Below are positions 1-11,320 of a stretch of 64,000 nt of DNA, piece by piece. Numbering within the stretch: position 1 is the stretch's first letter; each line of letters opens with the position of its first letter. The stretch lies in the NCBI RefSeq assembly GCF_000165425.1, contig NW_001799019.1, positions 127,165 to 191,164 of the forward strand, in the 5' to 3' direction. The translations under genes were made by a program, and so were the position numbers. The notes beneath the pieces were generated by a model, which ran no database searches, was not told the origin of the DNA, and worked only from the letters and a program-made list of their open reading frames with translations. The stretch is from Paramecium tetraurelia. Lineage: Eukaryota; Ciliophora; Oligohymenophorea; Peniculida; Parameciidae.

Positions 1-14
1 ATAAATATAACACA

Positions 15-2259
15 ATGCAATTCTTATTGTATTCAATATGCTTCCTATTGCTCCTCGTATAGGTTCAAACATAGGATGAGAATGAGATTAAGTGTGACTA
101 ATATTTTGTGAACATTACCACAGCCATACTCATGGGAAAAATGCCAACCAATCTGTCACCGTAAACAATTCTAAGCTCAGCAAAAGGACTTTAAGATTTA
201 GGTTCCTATCTGGTTTGTAAGGATTCTGCGGATTTACATTACATTCATCTCAGAATGATGAGCGAAGGAAAACCTATGCATATGGGTTTTTGTTTACCCG
301 AATATTGCGAATAGAGTCACCTCCAAAAATATAACACCCCAACCAAAGATCTCATCAACAATTTTACTGTACTTATCTCCATCTTAACCGTTAGATGCGT
401 CTATATAACAAATCAATGGTCGACAGCGCTTCCTACTAAGATCCAGATTTAATTTATCCGTCATGGACTGTAGGAACCTATTTGACTCTAGTTCTGTTGA
501 TTGTCATAGTGGCACTCAATGTTATCGGAAGCATCTTTTCGATTATAGCAGAAAACAAAAAATAAGCGTATTAAGATGACCTGAAGACAGAGATCAAGAG
601 GAAAGCAGCCCAGAAAATAAATGAGTCCCACTAGGATGAGAATTCATTAAAGGACTCCATATCTCAACTCTACAAGAGATCAGAATTGATTTGTAAATAA
701 ATAAATAAATTATATTTAGAAAATGAAATCATGGAGAATCAGGAATCTGCTTTCATGAGTGGCAAAGGTTAATTCGAAGAAATCAAATACAAGAAATACA
801 AAGAACCATCTTGGGAAAGATTCGCTTTGAGTTTCTCCTTTATCCACAATTACCAAAAACTATTTAAGATTAATGAACCCAAAGGTGAGAATGCTGGATT
901 TGTGATTTTTAATGGCATAAGATCATTGTCAATATTTTGGGTAATTTATGGTCACGATCAACTCATTCGAGGCTCCAATTCCTTCAATTTGATAGATATA
1001 CCATACAAGATCACTGAAGCCGGATGGCTCACACTCACACCAGCTGCATACTTTGCTGTCGACACCTTCTTTTTTGTGGGAGGATTCTTGGCTGCTGTTT
1101 TACTTCTGGAAAAGTTGACCAAATTGAGGTCCATCAAGTTTTCATTGGTGCCAGCAATGTGGGTACATAGATTCTTAAGAATATGGCCTACATATGCATT
1201 TTGCATTCTAGTGTATTGGCAATTGACTGTTTATTGGTCAGATGGACCTATCTGGAATGAATATATAGAGTATACCTCCACTTGCAATACTTAATGGTGG
1301 AAGAATCTATTATTCATTGACAACATGTTTTCACATGATGCCAGTGGATTGAACTATTGTTTTGGTTGGGGTTGGTATCTATCCAACGATTTCCAGATCT
1401 TTCTTATCACTCCAATATTATTGATTATCTATGCTAAAAACAGAAAAATTGGATTAGCTCTTATTATTTCAATGCTAATCGGAAGCGTATTTTCAGCCTA
1501 TTACATAGCTTATTCTCACGATTACCATTTATAAATGGCCACTCCTAATGCTAAACCACAGCCAGACTATCAAGATGTTTTCTACTTCAAACCTTGGATC
1601 AGGATCTCTCCCTACCTCATAGGCATCCTATTTGGATTCTTCTATTGCAATTACATTAGTGGTTAGAATTAAAAAATGGTTTAAGTGGCATAGAAAATTA
1701 AGGACAGCGTAGTTATCAGAACCCTATTCTATGTCTTCGGAATCGGGTTGACTTAAACGATCATTTGGATCATAGTCCCTCTTTAAAAGGACATGAATGC
1801 TTGGCCTCCTTAAGCCTAATATTTCTACTAAGCCTTTAACAGAGTGTTTTTTGTCATAGGTGTTGGATTGTGCATTACTCCTGCTCTTTTGGGTTGCAAA
1901 AATGATCCGTCAAGATTTATGTATACTTTGATAATAATTTAGACTCGGACATCCCTTTTGGCAACCCATAGCCAGAATATCGTTCTGCATGTACTTGACA
2001 CATTTCATAGTGATTCTGTTCATGACCTTCAGCACCACTCAATTGGTTTATTATCAGTAATCACACATTCTCTATTTCACCCTCACTGACATTGTGTACA
2101 CTATTATTATTGGGGGCCTCTTAAGTTTAGCCATTGAAGTAACGCTTTCATATAACGTAGGTGCCTTGCATGAATCTTGAGAAGATTCTGTTTGCTCCCA
2201 AGAAACAAGAAGCCGCAAAGATGAATGCCAATCAAGTAGAAAGTAGGAATGATTTATGA
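15..2259 (+). CDS. NRF-6-type acyltransferase-3 membrane protein
   Basis: Predicted multi-pass membrane acyltransferase of 724 residues. The ATG at 15 opens a hydrophobic signal peptide (MQFLLYSICFLLLLV). A Cys-containing luminal NRF-type region follows, including the segment GFCLPEYC. The acyltransferase-3 domain then carries family landmarks: WVIYGH, a VDTFFFVGGFL segment, RFLRIWPTY, and the C-terminal NLEKILF. Three introns restore the frame: 369-394, 1921-1942 and 2139-2160; exon lengths sum to a multiple of three. TGA at 2257 ends it. In animals, NRF-6/NDG-4 relatives act in lipid or drug transport; the substrate here is unknown. Family call is strong, function inferred. Confidence 0.88.
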
Positions 2260-2375
2260 TTAATTGTTATATGTGTTGATATATTTAGTATATCAATCGA
2301 ATTGCTCTTCCAATTCCCCTCCCCCATATACTGTTTTACATATGATTCAATACATAAATATTAAATATTTAAAAA

Positions 2376-3840
2376 ATGAAGCTTAAAAGGTTTCTTCTGA
2401 GATATTATCCTCCTGGCATAATTTTGGAGTACATTCGCAGTAATGGAGAATAAGAAACGAAATCTATTGACTTGCTAAATTTGAGCAATGAGTATAGTTT
2501 GAAGTCTAACATAATAGTACAGATGTAGATCAATTAGTTGAAGAAATAGTCATGGAAGAGCCAATCATTTCAGAGAGTCGGAAACCCTAACTCGCAGCTT
2601 TAATCAGAAGTAACACAAAATCTAAGCTTTATTAGAATTAATAGATAAAATTGAATCAAAAAAAGAGCAATAATTTGAATTATTCAAAACTCTTAAGGCT
2701 CATATGCTGCCTCTGACAAATTGTGCATTCAATAAAAATGGAGACAAGTACTTAGTTTGAGTTGATATATAAAATAGGTTTATCACAGGTAGCTATGACA
2801 GAACATGTAAAGTGTGGGATACTTTTACAGGAGAGGAAATAGTATCTCTGGAAGGTCATAAAAATGTTGTATATTGTATTGCATTTAACAATCCGTTTGG
2901 GGTATTAAAGAAGGAGATTATATTAATAGTGATCGGGTGGTAACAGGATCATTTGATAAGACTGCAAAAATATGGGATGTTAATTCGGGCAAATGTCTCT
3001 AGACTCTAGTAGGACATAATTACGAAATAGTGTGCACATCTTTTGATCCTCATTCTTTAATTGTGGCCACAGGATCAATGGATAAAACTGCTAGGTTGTG
3101 GGATGTAGAGAGTGGAAAGTAAATAGCAAGGCTAGATGGACATGATGGAGAAATTGTTAGTTTGCATTTCAATCCAGATGGAGATAAATTATTGACAGGT
3201 TCATTTGATAAAACTGCAATGATCTGGGATGTTAGATCAGGAGAGTGTATTCATATGTTGGATGAACACACAGGAGAAATATCAAGTACTTAATTCGAGT
3301 TTACAGGCGATTATTGTGCTACTGGATCTATTGATAAGTAAATTCATATATTTAATTAAATTAGGACTTGTAAAATATGGGATATCAAAACAGGTAAATG
3401 CATTGAAACCTTGAGAGGACACAAAGACGAAGTTTAAGATATCTGTTTCAACTCTACAGGTTCATCTATATACTTATTCTAGGCACTAGATTAGTGACAG
3501 TTTCAGCAGATGCTACAGGAAGAGTATACAATGTGCACACTGGAGAATGCATTGCGTAATTACTTGGTCACAAGGGAGAAATATCCAAGGTTCAATTTAA
3601 CCCCTCTGGTAACAAGATCATTACTGCCAGCGCAGACAACACTGCCAGAATATTGTATGACTTTTAATTAATTCTTTAAATAGTTCAGAAACTGGTGAAT
3701 GTTTGTAAGTACTTGAGGGACATACTGATGAAATATTTAGTTGCTCTTTTAATTATGAAGGAGACATTATCATTACTGGGTCTAAAGATAATACATGTAA
3801 AATATGGAAAGAAGCTAATTTGCCGGTCAAAAACAAGTGA
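2376..3840 (+). CDS. DAW1: DAW1 / ODA16-like WD40 dynein-assembly adaptor
   Basis: WD40 protein matching DAW1 (ODA16, WDR69), the cargo adaptor that links outer-arm dynein to intraflagellar transport. It starts [14 protein letters not shown], the family's typical N-terminus, and runs into about eight WD repeats ([36 protein letters not shown], ending [11 protein letters not shown]). About nine short introns are needed, for example 2748-2777; another lies near 3490, 'gttcatctatatacttattc' onward. TGA at 3838. It sits 116 bp after the acyltransferase on the same strand. The call is based on domain order and distinctive N-terminal similarity; I am confident of it. Confidence 0.92.
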
Positions 3841-3887
3841 CAAATTCATTAATAATATATTTATTATTTTCATCAACTTTTATACAG

Positions 3888-4690
3888 TTTCAATTGATAA
3901 ATTCATATGAGAATAATCAGAGAATAATTGTAATTTATGATTTTAAATAATCATATCCCAATCCTCATTTTATTAGTTTTTCTAATTCTCCCTTCTAGTC
4001 TAATTTACTATATCTGTGTATCCACCAACAAACTTTACTGAATATATATCATTGGACTAGTGCTCCATTTCAATTTAACTACGAATTCGTTCACTTCTCT
4101 TTCATGTTCCTTCTCCTTTGTGATATCCCTGTATTCATAAGGTATGTATTTAGACTCCAAAAGCGCTTTACTTTATGACAATATGGACAATAATCACCTC
4201 AATGTATTACCACTGATTTATCTGATTTGTTCCATAGATATGGTAATAATTGTATTATAAATAATTATAAATAATCACTTAATTTATACTTCTAACCACC
4301 AAGATATTATTTTAACTCAACTTTTATTTTATTGAACTAAATCTAAGTTGTTGAGCATTACCATAACTACTCCTTTATGAAGTTCAGTTCAAAAAAGTCA
4401 AATATTTGTAAGACATATTTTAAATTATTTCAATATATATATTTATATAAGATTTTTAAAGTTCTGAAAAACTATTGGTTTTTAATACAAATACTATTAT
4501 TCTCAAATGAAATTCTTTAATGTAGGTCGACCTTCATCATATTTTTGATCAAGACACTTGCTGGATTATAATGGAGTTATATATTGTCTTTGGTCTTCAA
4601 TTTTTCCAAATTATTAAGGAATAGGCTGAAATTGTTAATAGGGCATCTACCATCCTTGCATATTTATTGCTTACTGGGTTTGCAATTACA
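3888..4690 (+). CDS. possible multi-pass membrane protein, structure unresolved
   Basis: A chain of open segments on the plus strand reads like membrane-protein sequence: CIHQQTLLNIYHWTSAPF, then a hydrophobic FMFLLLCDIPVFI. After a probable 22-nt intron near 4142-4163 come SALLYDNMDNNHLNVL and later LQFFQIIKEQAEIVNRAST plus a hydrophobic helix. I could not find a convincing start codon, and the last open frame would overlap the minus-strand HTH gene. It may be a real gene with mis-seen introns or a decaying copy. Coordinates only bracket the coding-like part. Confidence 0.35.
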
Positions 4691-5152
4691 TCAAATATTA
4701 GTTTAAATATTGGGTTCTAAAGAATTAAATTAATACTCTTACTGTTAAAGAAGCCTGTATGGATTCATGGACATACTAAGTTACATCATTTAAATTTATT
4801 AGTTTAGCTATAATTATAAGGATTGAAATTATAGATCGGCTGGTAAACATTGGGCAGATTAAACTGGAGCCAACTATTCTTTTGTTTTTTTGATTTCTTG
4901 AGGTTTTTCCAGTTGGGATTCCAATCTACAAGTACTCCTTCTCTAGCGAGTCTTCTTCTTGCCTACTCTTCCTTCCCTTCTGTAAGTTTGCAAAATAGCT
5001 TTAGAGGTACTAAACTTAATTCCAAATTCTTAGGCTGCCTACTTTATTGTTGACTGTTTTGATTAGACTCGTTTTATAAAAGCCATTCGCACTGAAGGAG
5101 TGATAACGTCGTACTTTTTCTTTGGCTAACTACCATCATTTAATGAATCCAT
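4691..5152 (-). CDS. small helix-turn-helix protein
   Basis: Intronless 153-residue protein starting MDSLNDGSQPKKKYDV. Residues about 20-60 form a homeodomain-like/transposase-type helix-turn-helix (VRMAFIKRVQSKQSTIKQAA, then EFGIKFSTSKAILQTYRREG), followed by basic KKKTRQRR and a Gln-rich tail. Such HTH folds bind DNA, so a nuclear DNA-binding role is inferred. The N-terminal two thirds look secure. The low-complexity tail (about 4691-4850) overlaps plus-strand open sequence, so the 3' end may be shorter. Confidence 0.68.
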
Positions 5153-5331
5153 AATTTTAATATTGAAAATTGATGAATTTATTTAAAGATAAATACTTAC
5201 ATATTACATTAAATCATTATTCATAAGAGATTTATATAATTGTATCATGTAAGCATTTTATATTAAATTAATCAATTATTTTATAATTCTCATCAATAAG
5301 ATATTATTTATTATTATTATCAGGTCCAAAA

Positions 5332-5994
5332 ATGGAGCTGAAGGCTAAATGTTTAAAATTTCTTTAGCCTTCTCCTACCCTCATTTTCAAAGACATTTTA
5401 TATTAAAAATTATGTCCATAAGATTAGTGGCCATAAATTAAATTCTTGAATTAAACAATTGCGGACACCCAAATTATCAAATCTGATATAGAAATCCTAA
5501 TAAGAAGTTATGAGACACAATTTTTATTAATTATTAAACTTTGTTACTTCCTTCAATTCTTGAATAAAATCAAGCTTCAATTGTTGAACTTATATAAGTA
5601 ATTTACTTGGAATTCAATCCCCATCTACTATGTGGCCCCTATGAATGTCTAGAATGCAATGTTTCTGGGTAATTGGAAGTACCTTTAAAAATTTAAAAAT
5701 TTATTTTATATTGTCCCTGCTTCTCTATGTCTTTCATACTTAATAAATAAAAATAAGATTTTCAAATTTAACAAATAGAGTTGCAGTAGCCTAATAAGAA
5801 TTACAGAGATTAAACAGTAAGAGTTATAAAATAAGTGTGGACTGTTAAACAGATGTAATAATTATCTAATTTATTATTCCAGCAATACCATTACAAAAAC
5901 ATCTAATAAACTATTAATATCCTTTACAAATTATTTTGATAGTTAAAACTAGCTTCTTTTGTTAATGGGTTTGACTCTACAACAGTCACATTGA
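5332..5994 (+). CDS. hypothetical protein, 220 aa
   Basis: Uninterrupted 221-codon frame from ATG 5332 to TGA 5992. It begins MELKAKCLKFLQPSPTLIF, and the middle part (IPIYYVAPMNVQNAMFLGNW) has normal protein composition. The second half is richer in Lys, Asn and Ile and less convincing. No domain recognised. In AT-rich DNA with one stop codon, frames of this length can arise by chance, so it is only moderately supported. Confidence 0.45.
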
Positions 5995-6098
5995 AATTAA
6001 TGACAGTATTAGAATAGTAGATTATGTTTTTGAATTAAATATTTAAGTTACTAATATACAGAAAAAAAATTAAACTCAATAAACATATATTCGAATTC

Positions 6099-6443
6099 TC
6101 ATCGCTGCTTAAAATAATAATATTCTTATGGTTTTGTTATTTTATTTAAGATTTCTCCAATTTAAGATAAGTATTTAAGTTTTTCTTGTTGACCACTTCT
6201 TAAGACATATGCAAAAGCATGTTTTTGATAAAATTCAATTGACAACTTTTAGAACAAGGCTTTAAATAGATCTTAGTATTATTATCCCTTAGGATCAGAA
6301 TGACAGAGGATTAACATTTCTTAGATAGCCTTTAGTTCTAGTTAGGATAGCCATGTATTAAAGAGGGGCTTTAGATTAGTATTGTCTGCAAAATAATTGT
6401 CGATGATTTAGATAGCTTCTTCATTTGAATAAATAAAATTCAT
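6099..6443 (-). CDS. hypothetical protein, 114 aa
   Basis: Intronless frame starting MNFIYSNEEAIQIIDNYFAD and containing WLSQLELKAIQEMLILCHSD and YQKHAFAYVLRSGQQEKLKY. The composition is that of a folded, helix-rich soluble protein, much better than the opposite strand. TGA at 6099-6101. It lies tail-to-tail with the gene at 5332-5994 (104 bp apart). No family recognised. Confidence 0.6.
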
Positions 6444-6573
6444 TTAATTTTAGATCAGAGCATTTTATATTTTTTTTTCTTCTATTATAAAAATATAACT
6501 ATATTATATACCATCAATTGGGTAAAATCCTTTTTATTAAATTTGGATCTACTTGATTAGTTCCTCTACAGCA

Positions 6574-6918
6574 TCATTTCTATTCTCTTCTACACGGAAG
6601 GAAGGATTATTAATTGCCCTCAACTGTTTATTGGAATACGCTTATTAAATTAATTGCTGTAGAAAGCTGAGAGGGATGGTGACAGTTGGATCTTGGCGAG
6701 TCTACTTCAAGACAGATAATTACGATGGATTCTTCAGAAAGTTGGAAGCGTAGATTTAACTAAGGGTATTTGCGTCTTTCCTCATTACTCACAATATCGT
6801 TGTGAATGATTTTGATGGGAGCATACTTTACATGTACATGGCCATTGCCATTGTGATGGTGATTGTTGTCGCTAGATTCCATGTTGAGTTTAGAAGGATG
6901 ATAACGTTCAAAGCTCAT
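6574..6918 (-). CDS. hypothetical protein, 114 aa (strand uncertain)
   Basis: Frame starting MSFERYHPSKLNMESSDNN, then a His/Asn-rich stretch (HHHNGNGHVHV) and KIIHNDIVSNEERRKYP. An AT-rich promoter-like stretch precedes the ATG. The opposite strand is also open and would give a hydrophobic segment (YMYMAIAIVMVIVVARF), but it lacks a good start and runs into AT-rich sequence. I prefer the minus strand because of its defined ATG and TGA and the tandem arrangement with 6099-6443. No domain recognised. Confidence 0.45.
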
Positions 6919-7045
6919 TGTTATTAGAGCAATATATTATAAATAAATTATTATATAAATTATTATATAAAATATACACTAAAATTTCGAAGGAATTAAA
7001 GTTAATAATAATTATTATATATTTATAATTAAAATAAGTAATTCA

Positions 7046-8157
7046 TCATTATTGTTTAACATTCTTATGAGACTATGAATATCACAAAAATAGATTACCA
7101 ATAGAGTTGAAGTTTTTTGCTGAAGTAAAGTCGTTGGATACTTTTGATGAATTTACTCTTTGGAATCCACCAATTATTTGAGTGTTTTATAGATATTGAC
7201 AGCCTCAACTATCTTGTAATCCCCAATTCTACTATTATTTTGGCTTCTGATGAAGGGATTCTCTTTGTTCTAATAAAACTAGGATTCGGATGGTAAATCT
7301 TACTTGTTGCGTGGTATTGGCTTTGGTTGAACTTAAATCGTAGGTATGATTGGAAGTTTATTTTAAAATAGTTTTGACAGGCGAGGTTTTCTCACTTTCT
7401 GAGTTTCTCTTTTAAGACAACTATTTTAATGGTGGCTTTGGGATTTTACGCTCACTAGATATCACTTTTTACTATTTGACAACATTGGCATCGATATTAA
7501 CTGATTTGGTTTTTGGTTTGATGATTACTTTTTCAGATTGTGTTTTGATTTATAGAAAATCATAAGGTTTGGTTAAATCGTTAGTTTTTGGTTCTTCTCC
7601 CTTTCTTTGATTAGAATAATTGCGAATAGATTCTGCAAGTTTGGAATAAGAGTTTTCGGCTACCGAATTGATTTTATTAGATTTTTATCTATTTGTATAA
7701 TAGCTCTGATTTCTATTTTAAATTGAGGTCTTCTATTCTGACTTGGATAATTCCGTTTAATTTATTGTTTTGGTCAGAATTTTAGAGTGGGAATATTATT
7801 TTTCCAGATATTAGGGTTTGTTTCTAATGGTGTGATATTCATCGGTCATTTTCTGTATTTCCATGTCAATATTCCCAATATCCTTCAAGAGCGAAGTCTT
7901 AACTATTTTTTTTAATTGGATTTCTTTAGAAGTCTCCAATGGACTTTCATTTGAAGGTTTGAGTTTCTCAATTAATTTTGATTGCTCATGCTTCGATATG
8001 ATATTATTTTTCTATTGTGGCTGTTTCTTTTGGACTTTTGTATATTACTCTATTAGATTTCCAATGAGCTTTTTCTTTCTCTTGATAGAATATGAAGTGG
8101 TTACCTTTCCTCGAATATGAGAGCTGCCTCATCCTCATTCATTTTACTCAACTTCAT
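7046..8157 (-). CDS. Lys/Ser-rich hypothetical protein, 344 aa
   Basis: Starts MKLSKMNEDEAALIFEER; three introns (about 26, 25 and 26 nt; the second begins gtaagatttacc) give an exact codon count. The protein is hydrophilic, mostly Lys, Ser, Thr, Asn and Gln, with a short coiled-coil-like start (KKKLIGNLIEQYTKVQKKQ) and a helix near the end (YKIVEAVNIYKTLKQLVDSK). No catalytic domain or membrane segment. It looks like an intrinsically disordered scaffold-type protein; function unknown. Confidence 0.6.
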
Positions 8158-8224
8158 CAGTGTCACTTAAGATATATATATATTTGTTATTTTAGTTATA
8201 ATAATAAATATATACCAACATCGA

Positions 8225-8750
8225 TCAAGAAGATTAAATAAACTGGCCAGATTTCCCCTCTTGATTGGATTGTTAAGTGCAATCGGTTTGAGATTCTTCC
8301 TCTGATCCAAAAAGAGACTGCTCCATTTCCTCGATGCATTCCTTCTGGCTTTTCGAACACCTCTCCTTCTCATATATCCTCCTTATTATTGCCCTCTTGT
8401 TTTATTTATTCGCATGAGAAATCTATGAATAAGTAGTCATCGCATCGTCATCCACTGTTGTTTTGTTAAGTTTCTATTGGAAGATTGAAGATATGTTCAA
8501 ATCGGAATCCTTGAACACTCTGAAAATCACTCTCTCCTTTTGGGATTCCAAATACGCTTTCCCCACTGTATATTACTGCACATTCTTATTGAGTTGGTAC
8601 TTCTTGTACACTACGATTAATAGTGAGGGAACACTTACATAAACTATCAAGGAAACTGATTTTCGGCTTAAGTTCACTTAAATCCAATTAAGGGAAATGC
8701 TTTCGACTTGCCCTCCCTTTGATCTCTGTTGGGCTTACTTCCTTACTCAT
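8225..8750 (-). CDS. hypothetical protein, 165 aa
   Basis: Starts MSKEVSPTEIKGRASRKHFP. One 28-nt intron at 8611-8638 (GTAAGT...TAG) joins an acidic-basic N-terminus to YKKYQLNKNVQQYTVGKAYL and QKERVIFRVFKDSDLNISSI. The C-terminus is Ser/Glu-rich (EQSLFGSEEESQTD) and ends QFIQSS. The exact codon count after splicing supports the model. It is divergent from the CFAP99-like gene (129 bp between starts), so the two share an upstream region. No family recognised. Confidence 0.68.
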
Positions 8751-8879
8751 TAATTTAAATATTGTTGTGTTCGATTTCTTGACTTCGAATTATATATATA
8801 TTTTAAATATTCTACTAATTCAGATGCCAAAATTTGGTTTAATACACATGAGAATATTAAATATATATATAAATTAATT

Positions 8880-11248
8880 ATGCGATATCAGCAATTAGTA
8901 ACTCATGTAATCGACCTCATCAAATCTTACAATCCCATTATCCTGACTCCAGACTCTCACTGTGAACAATACATCCAAGAAAATTGCAAGAAACTCTTCG
9001 ATACCGAAATCATGTTTTTGAAGCAAGTATAAAATTCGATCTCATTCCAAATAGGTCTTCTCTGGAGTGCAACGATACGAGGAGTTCCTTAAAATCCTCA
9101 CCAAGACCATGTTCACTCTGCTGTCCAGCACAACCAATAGAAATGATGCGACCCTCTATCATATCTTCTCCTATCTCATTTTGTTCCGATTGGATGAATT
9201 ACCCTACAACGAATTCAAGAAAATGGTCAACGAACAAGACCCAGTCAAGATGAATGTCCTATTGCAATTTCTATTTGACATCGATAAAATTACCACGCAT
9301 ATCAAACCCCTTTGGAATGACATCTATGATCCTCAATACATACAGGAAACTGTCATTGGAGGACTAGAATAACACTTCCCCATGATGAAAGATCTATTAA
9401 GTTCTCTGAGCTCAAGAGCCACTGGAAAACAAAGCGAACTCGTCCAAGAGGATGAGAGACCTGAATCAGCCACAAAAAAATAACCGACCAAAACTATGCC
9501 CTTCAAATTGAGTGAAACCAAGAAAAAGCCAGAACCACCTCCTCCTCCTAAACCAGAGTTATATAAAAGCAAACCTGTTCCAAGTAATCTCAATAAAAAA
9601 ACTTTGCAATAGATTGAAGAAGACAATAAGCTTAGATTTGAGCAATCTAAAAAAAAGGTTCAAGAAACCTATAAGGATGCAAAGTAATTTGAATTCAAAA
9701 CAGATCTTCGACCAAACAATTATGAAACTGTCAAAAAGGAAGTTGAAGACACTCTCAATCAATAATTATAGTTCAACATGAAAATCGCTAAGCCTGCCCC
9801 TGTTGACTTGGAGACAGCTGAAATCAAATTGAATGCAGCAGCCATCTTGAGGGAGGAAATGCTATTAAAGAAGAAACAAGAGATTGAAAGGGAGAGAGTC
9901 AAAAACTTAGAAGTTAATCTCAGAGATTCAGGAGAATTCGAAGAATGGAAGAGGTAGCAAGAGGAAGAAGAGTAAATAGCTAGAATGGAACACTAATAAT
10001 AAAAGAAGATAGAAATGGAATTAGCAAGAGAGGCAGCTATGAGAGCGTAGGAGGAGAAATTTAAAGAGAATAGAATATTGGCTGAAAAAATGAAGGTTGA
10101 GGCTGTGGAACGATTAAAGGAAAGATAAGAATTGTAGTAAGAATAAGTTGAGTATAAAAAGTAATTAATTGAGCAAATTATGGAAGCTGAGAAGAAGGTG
10201 TATTTGTAAGTAGAAAAAGTGCAAGAAAAGAATAAGCAAATGGCTGAGGATTAGAAATTAGAAATGGCTAGGATGCTGGAATTAAAGAGACAGGAAGATG
10301 AGTAAATTAGAATTAAGAGAGAAGAATTAATTAAATAAATTAGGGAATTAGAAAGGTAACCAATCAAAAGGACCAAGGGATATGATCCTACTGAAACTAT
10401 GGGTTATGGTCTATTGGAAGAAATGTCATTAGCTGAATTAAGAGATAGATTAGAAATCGTGAAGGCGGAGAGAAAGGCAGAAGAAGAGGACAAAAGAAAA
10501 GAGATTGTTACATAGAAGGATGAGTACTTATCATCAATGTAAAGGAAGGTACAGGAAATTAAAGCACATCGCTAAGCTGAATCATAGCAGAAAGACATGG
10601 AGAGGGAAGCCAAGAGGATGAAAAAGCAGAAGGAAGAAGAGCTGAGAAAAAGGATTAGGGAGGAACAATTGCTTTAAGTTTAAAATAAGATTAGCAGCAA
10701 AAAGCAAGTCAAGAGTGCTGAGGAATAAAGAATAGCAGCAGAAGTTAGAGAAACAAAACTTAGACAACAATATATGAATGCTAATAAAGCTATGGTGGAA
10801 ATGAAGGCTTGGAAGTCTCAATAGGATGGTATGATAGAAGAATAATTGGTTAGGTTTGGAGAGAGAAATCAAGAATAGACAGAATGAGAAGTTGATTGTA
10901 TAGGAGGGAGTCGAATCTGTTAATTTAAGAGAAAGGAAGATCTTGGCTGAGTAAGCTAAGAGATTGGTGAAGGCTAAGGTTGATTTCAATTAGGCATATG
11001 ATCATGAATTGAAGACTGCTTATCAAATGAATGATTAGTTGCATTTAGATGAGGCTGAAAATAGAACGAAAATGCACAACATTCAAAGAGAATGGAAGGA
11101 AGAACATACTAAAAATATGATCACTAGAGATGAATATAAATAGAAAATCTCAGAAATTTCATTAAAAAATTCAAAAAAAAAACTATAAAATATAAAATAG
11201 GAGTTTAGTAGATAAATAGAATAACTACCTTCAGCTTAGTATTCTTGA
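8880..11248 (+). CDS. CFAP99: CFAP99-like coiled-coil axonemal protein, 771 aa
   Basis: A helical N-terminal domain of about 170 residues (MRYQQLVTHVIDLIKSYNP, LSSTTNRNDATLYHIFSYL) leads into a short proline linker (PEPPPPPKPE) and then long charged coiled coil to the end. The segment MGYGLLEEMSLAELRDRLEI resembles the conserved motif of CFAP99, a ciliary/flagellar-associated protein. Introns at 9027-9054 and 10849-10873; both are needed to avoid TGA. The antisense Leu/Phe-rich frame at 10582-10989 is a shadow of the coil. Domain pattern fits CFAP99; the assignment is by recalled similarity, not search. Confidence 0.72.
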
Positions 11249-11320
11249 TGTTTCATCATATATTCAAACTAAAGATATTTGTTTATAATATAATATACTT
11301 GGTGATCTATTATATAAAAA

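Noticed and set aside
6482-6918. Plus-strand hydrophobic frame with YMYMAIAIVMVIVVARF
   Set aside because: No start codon and no sensible end; the minus-strand frame has ATG, TGA and a promoter-like upstream, though I keep this as uncertain.
10582-10989. Leu/Phe/Ser-rich minus-strand frame of 135 codons
   Set aside because: It is the complement of the CFAP99-like coiled coil; Glu/Lys coils give such Phe/Leu/Ser shadows.
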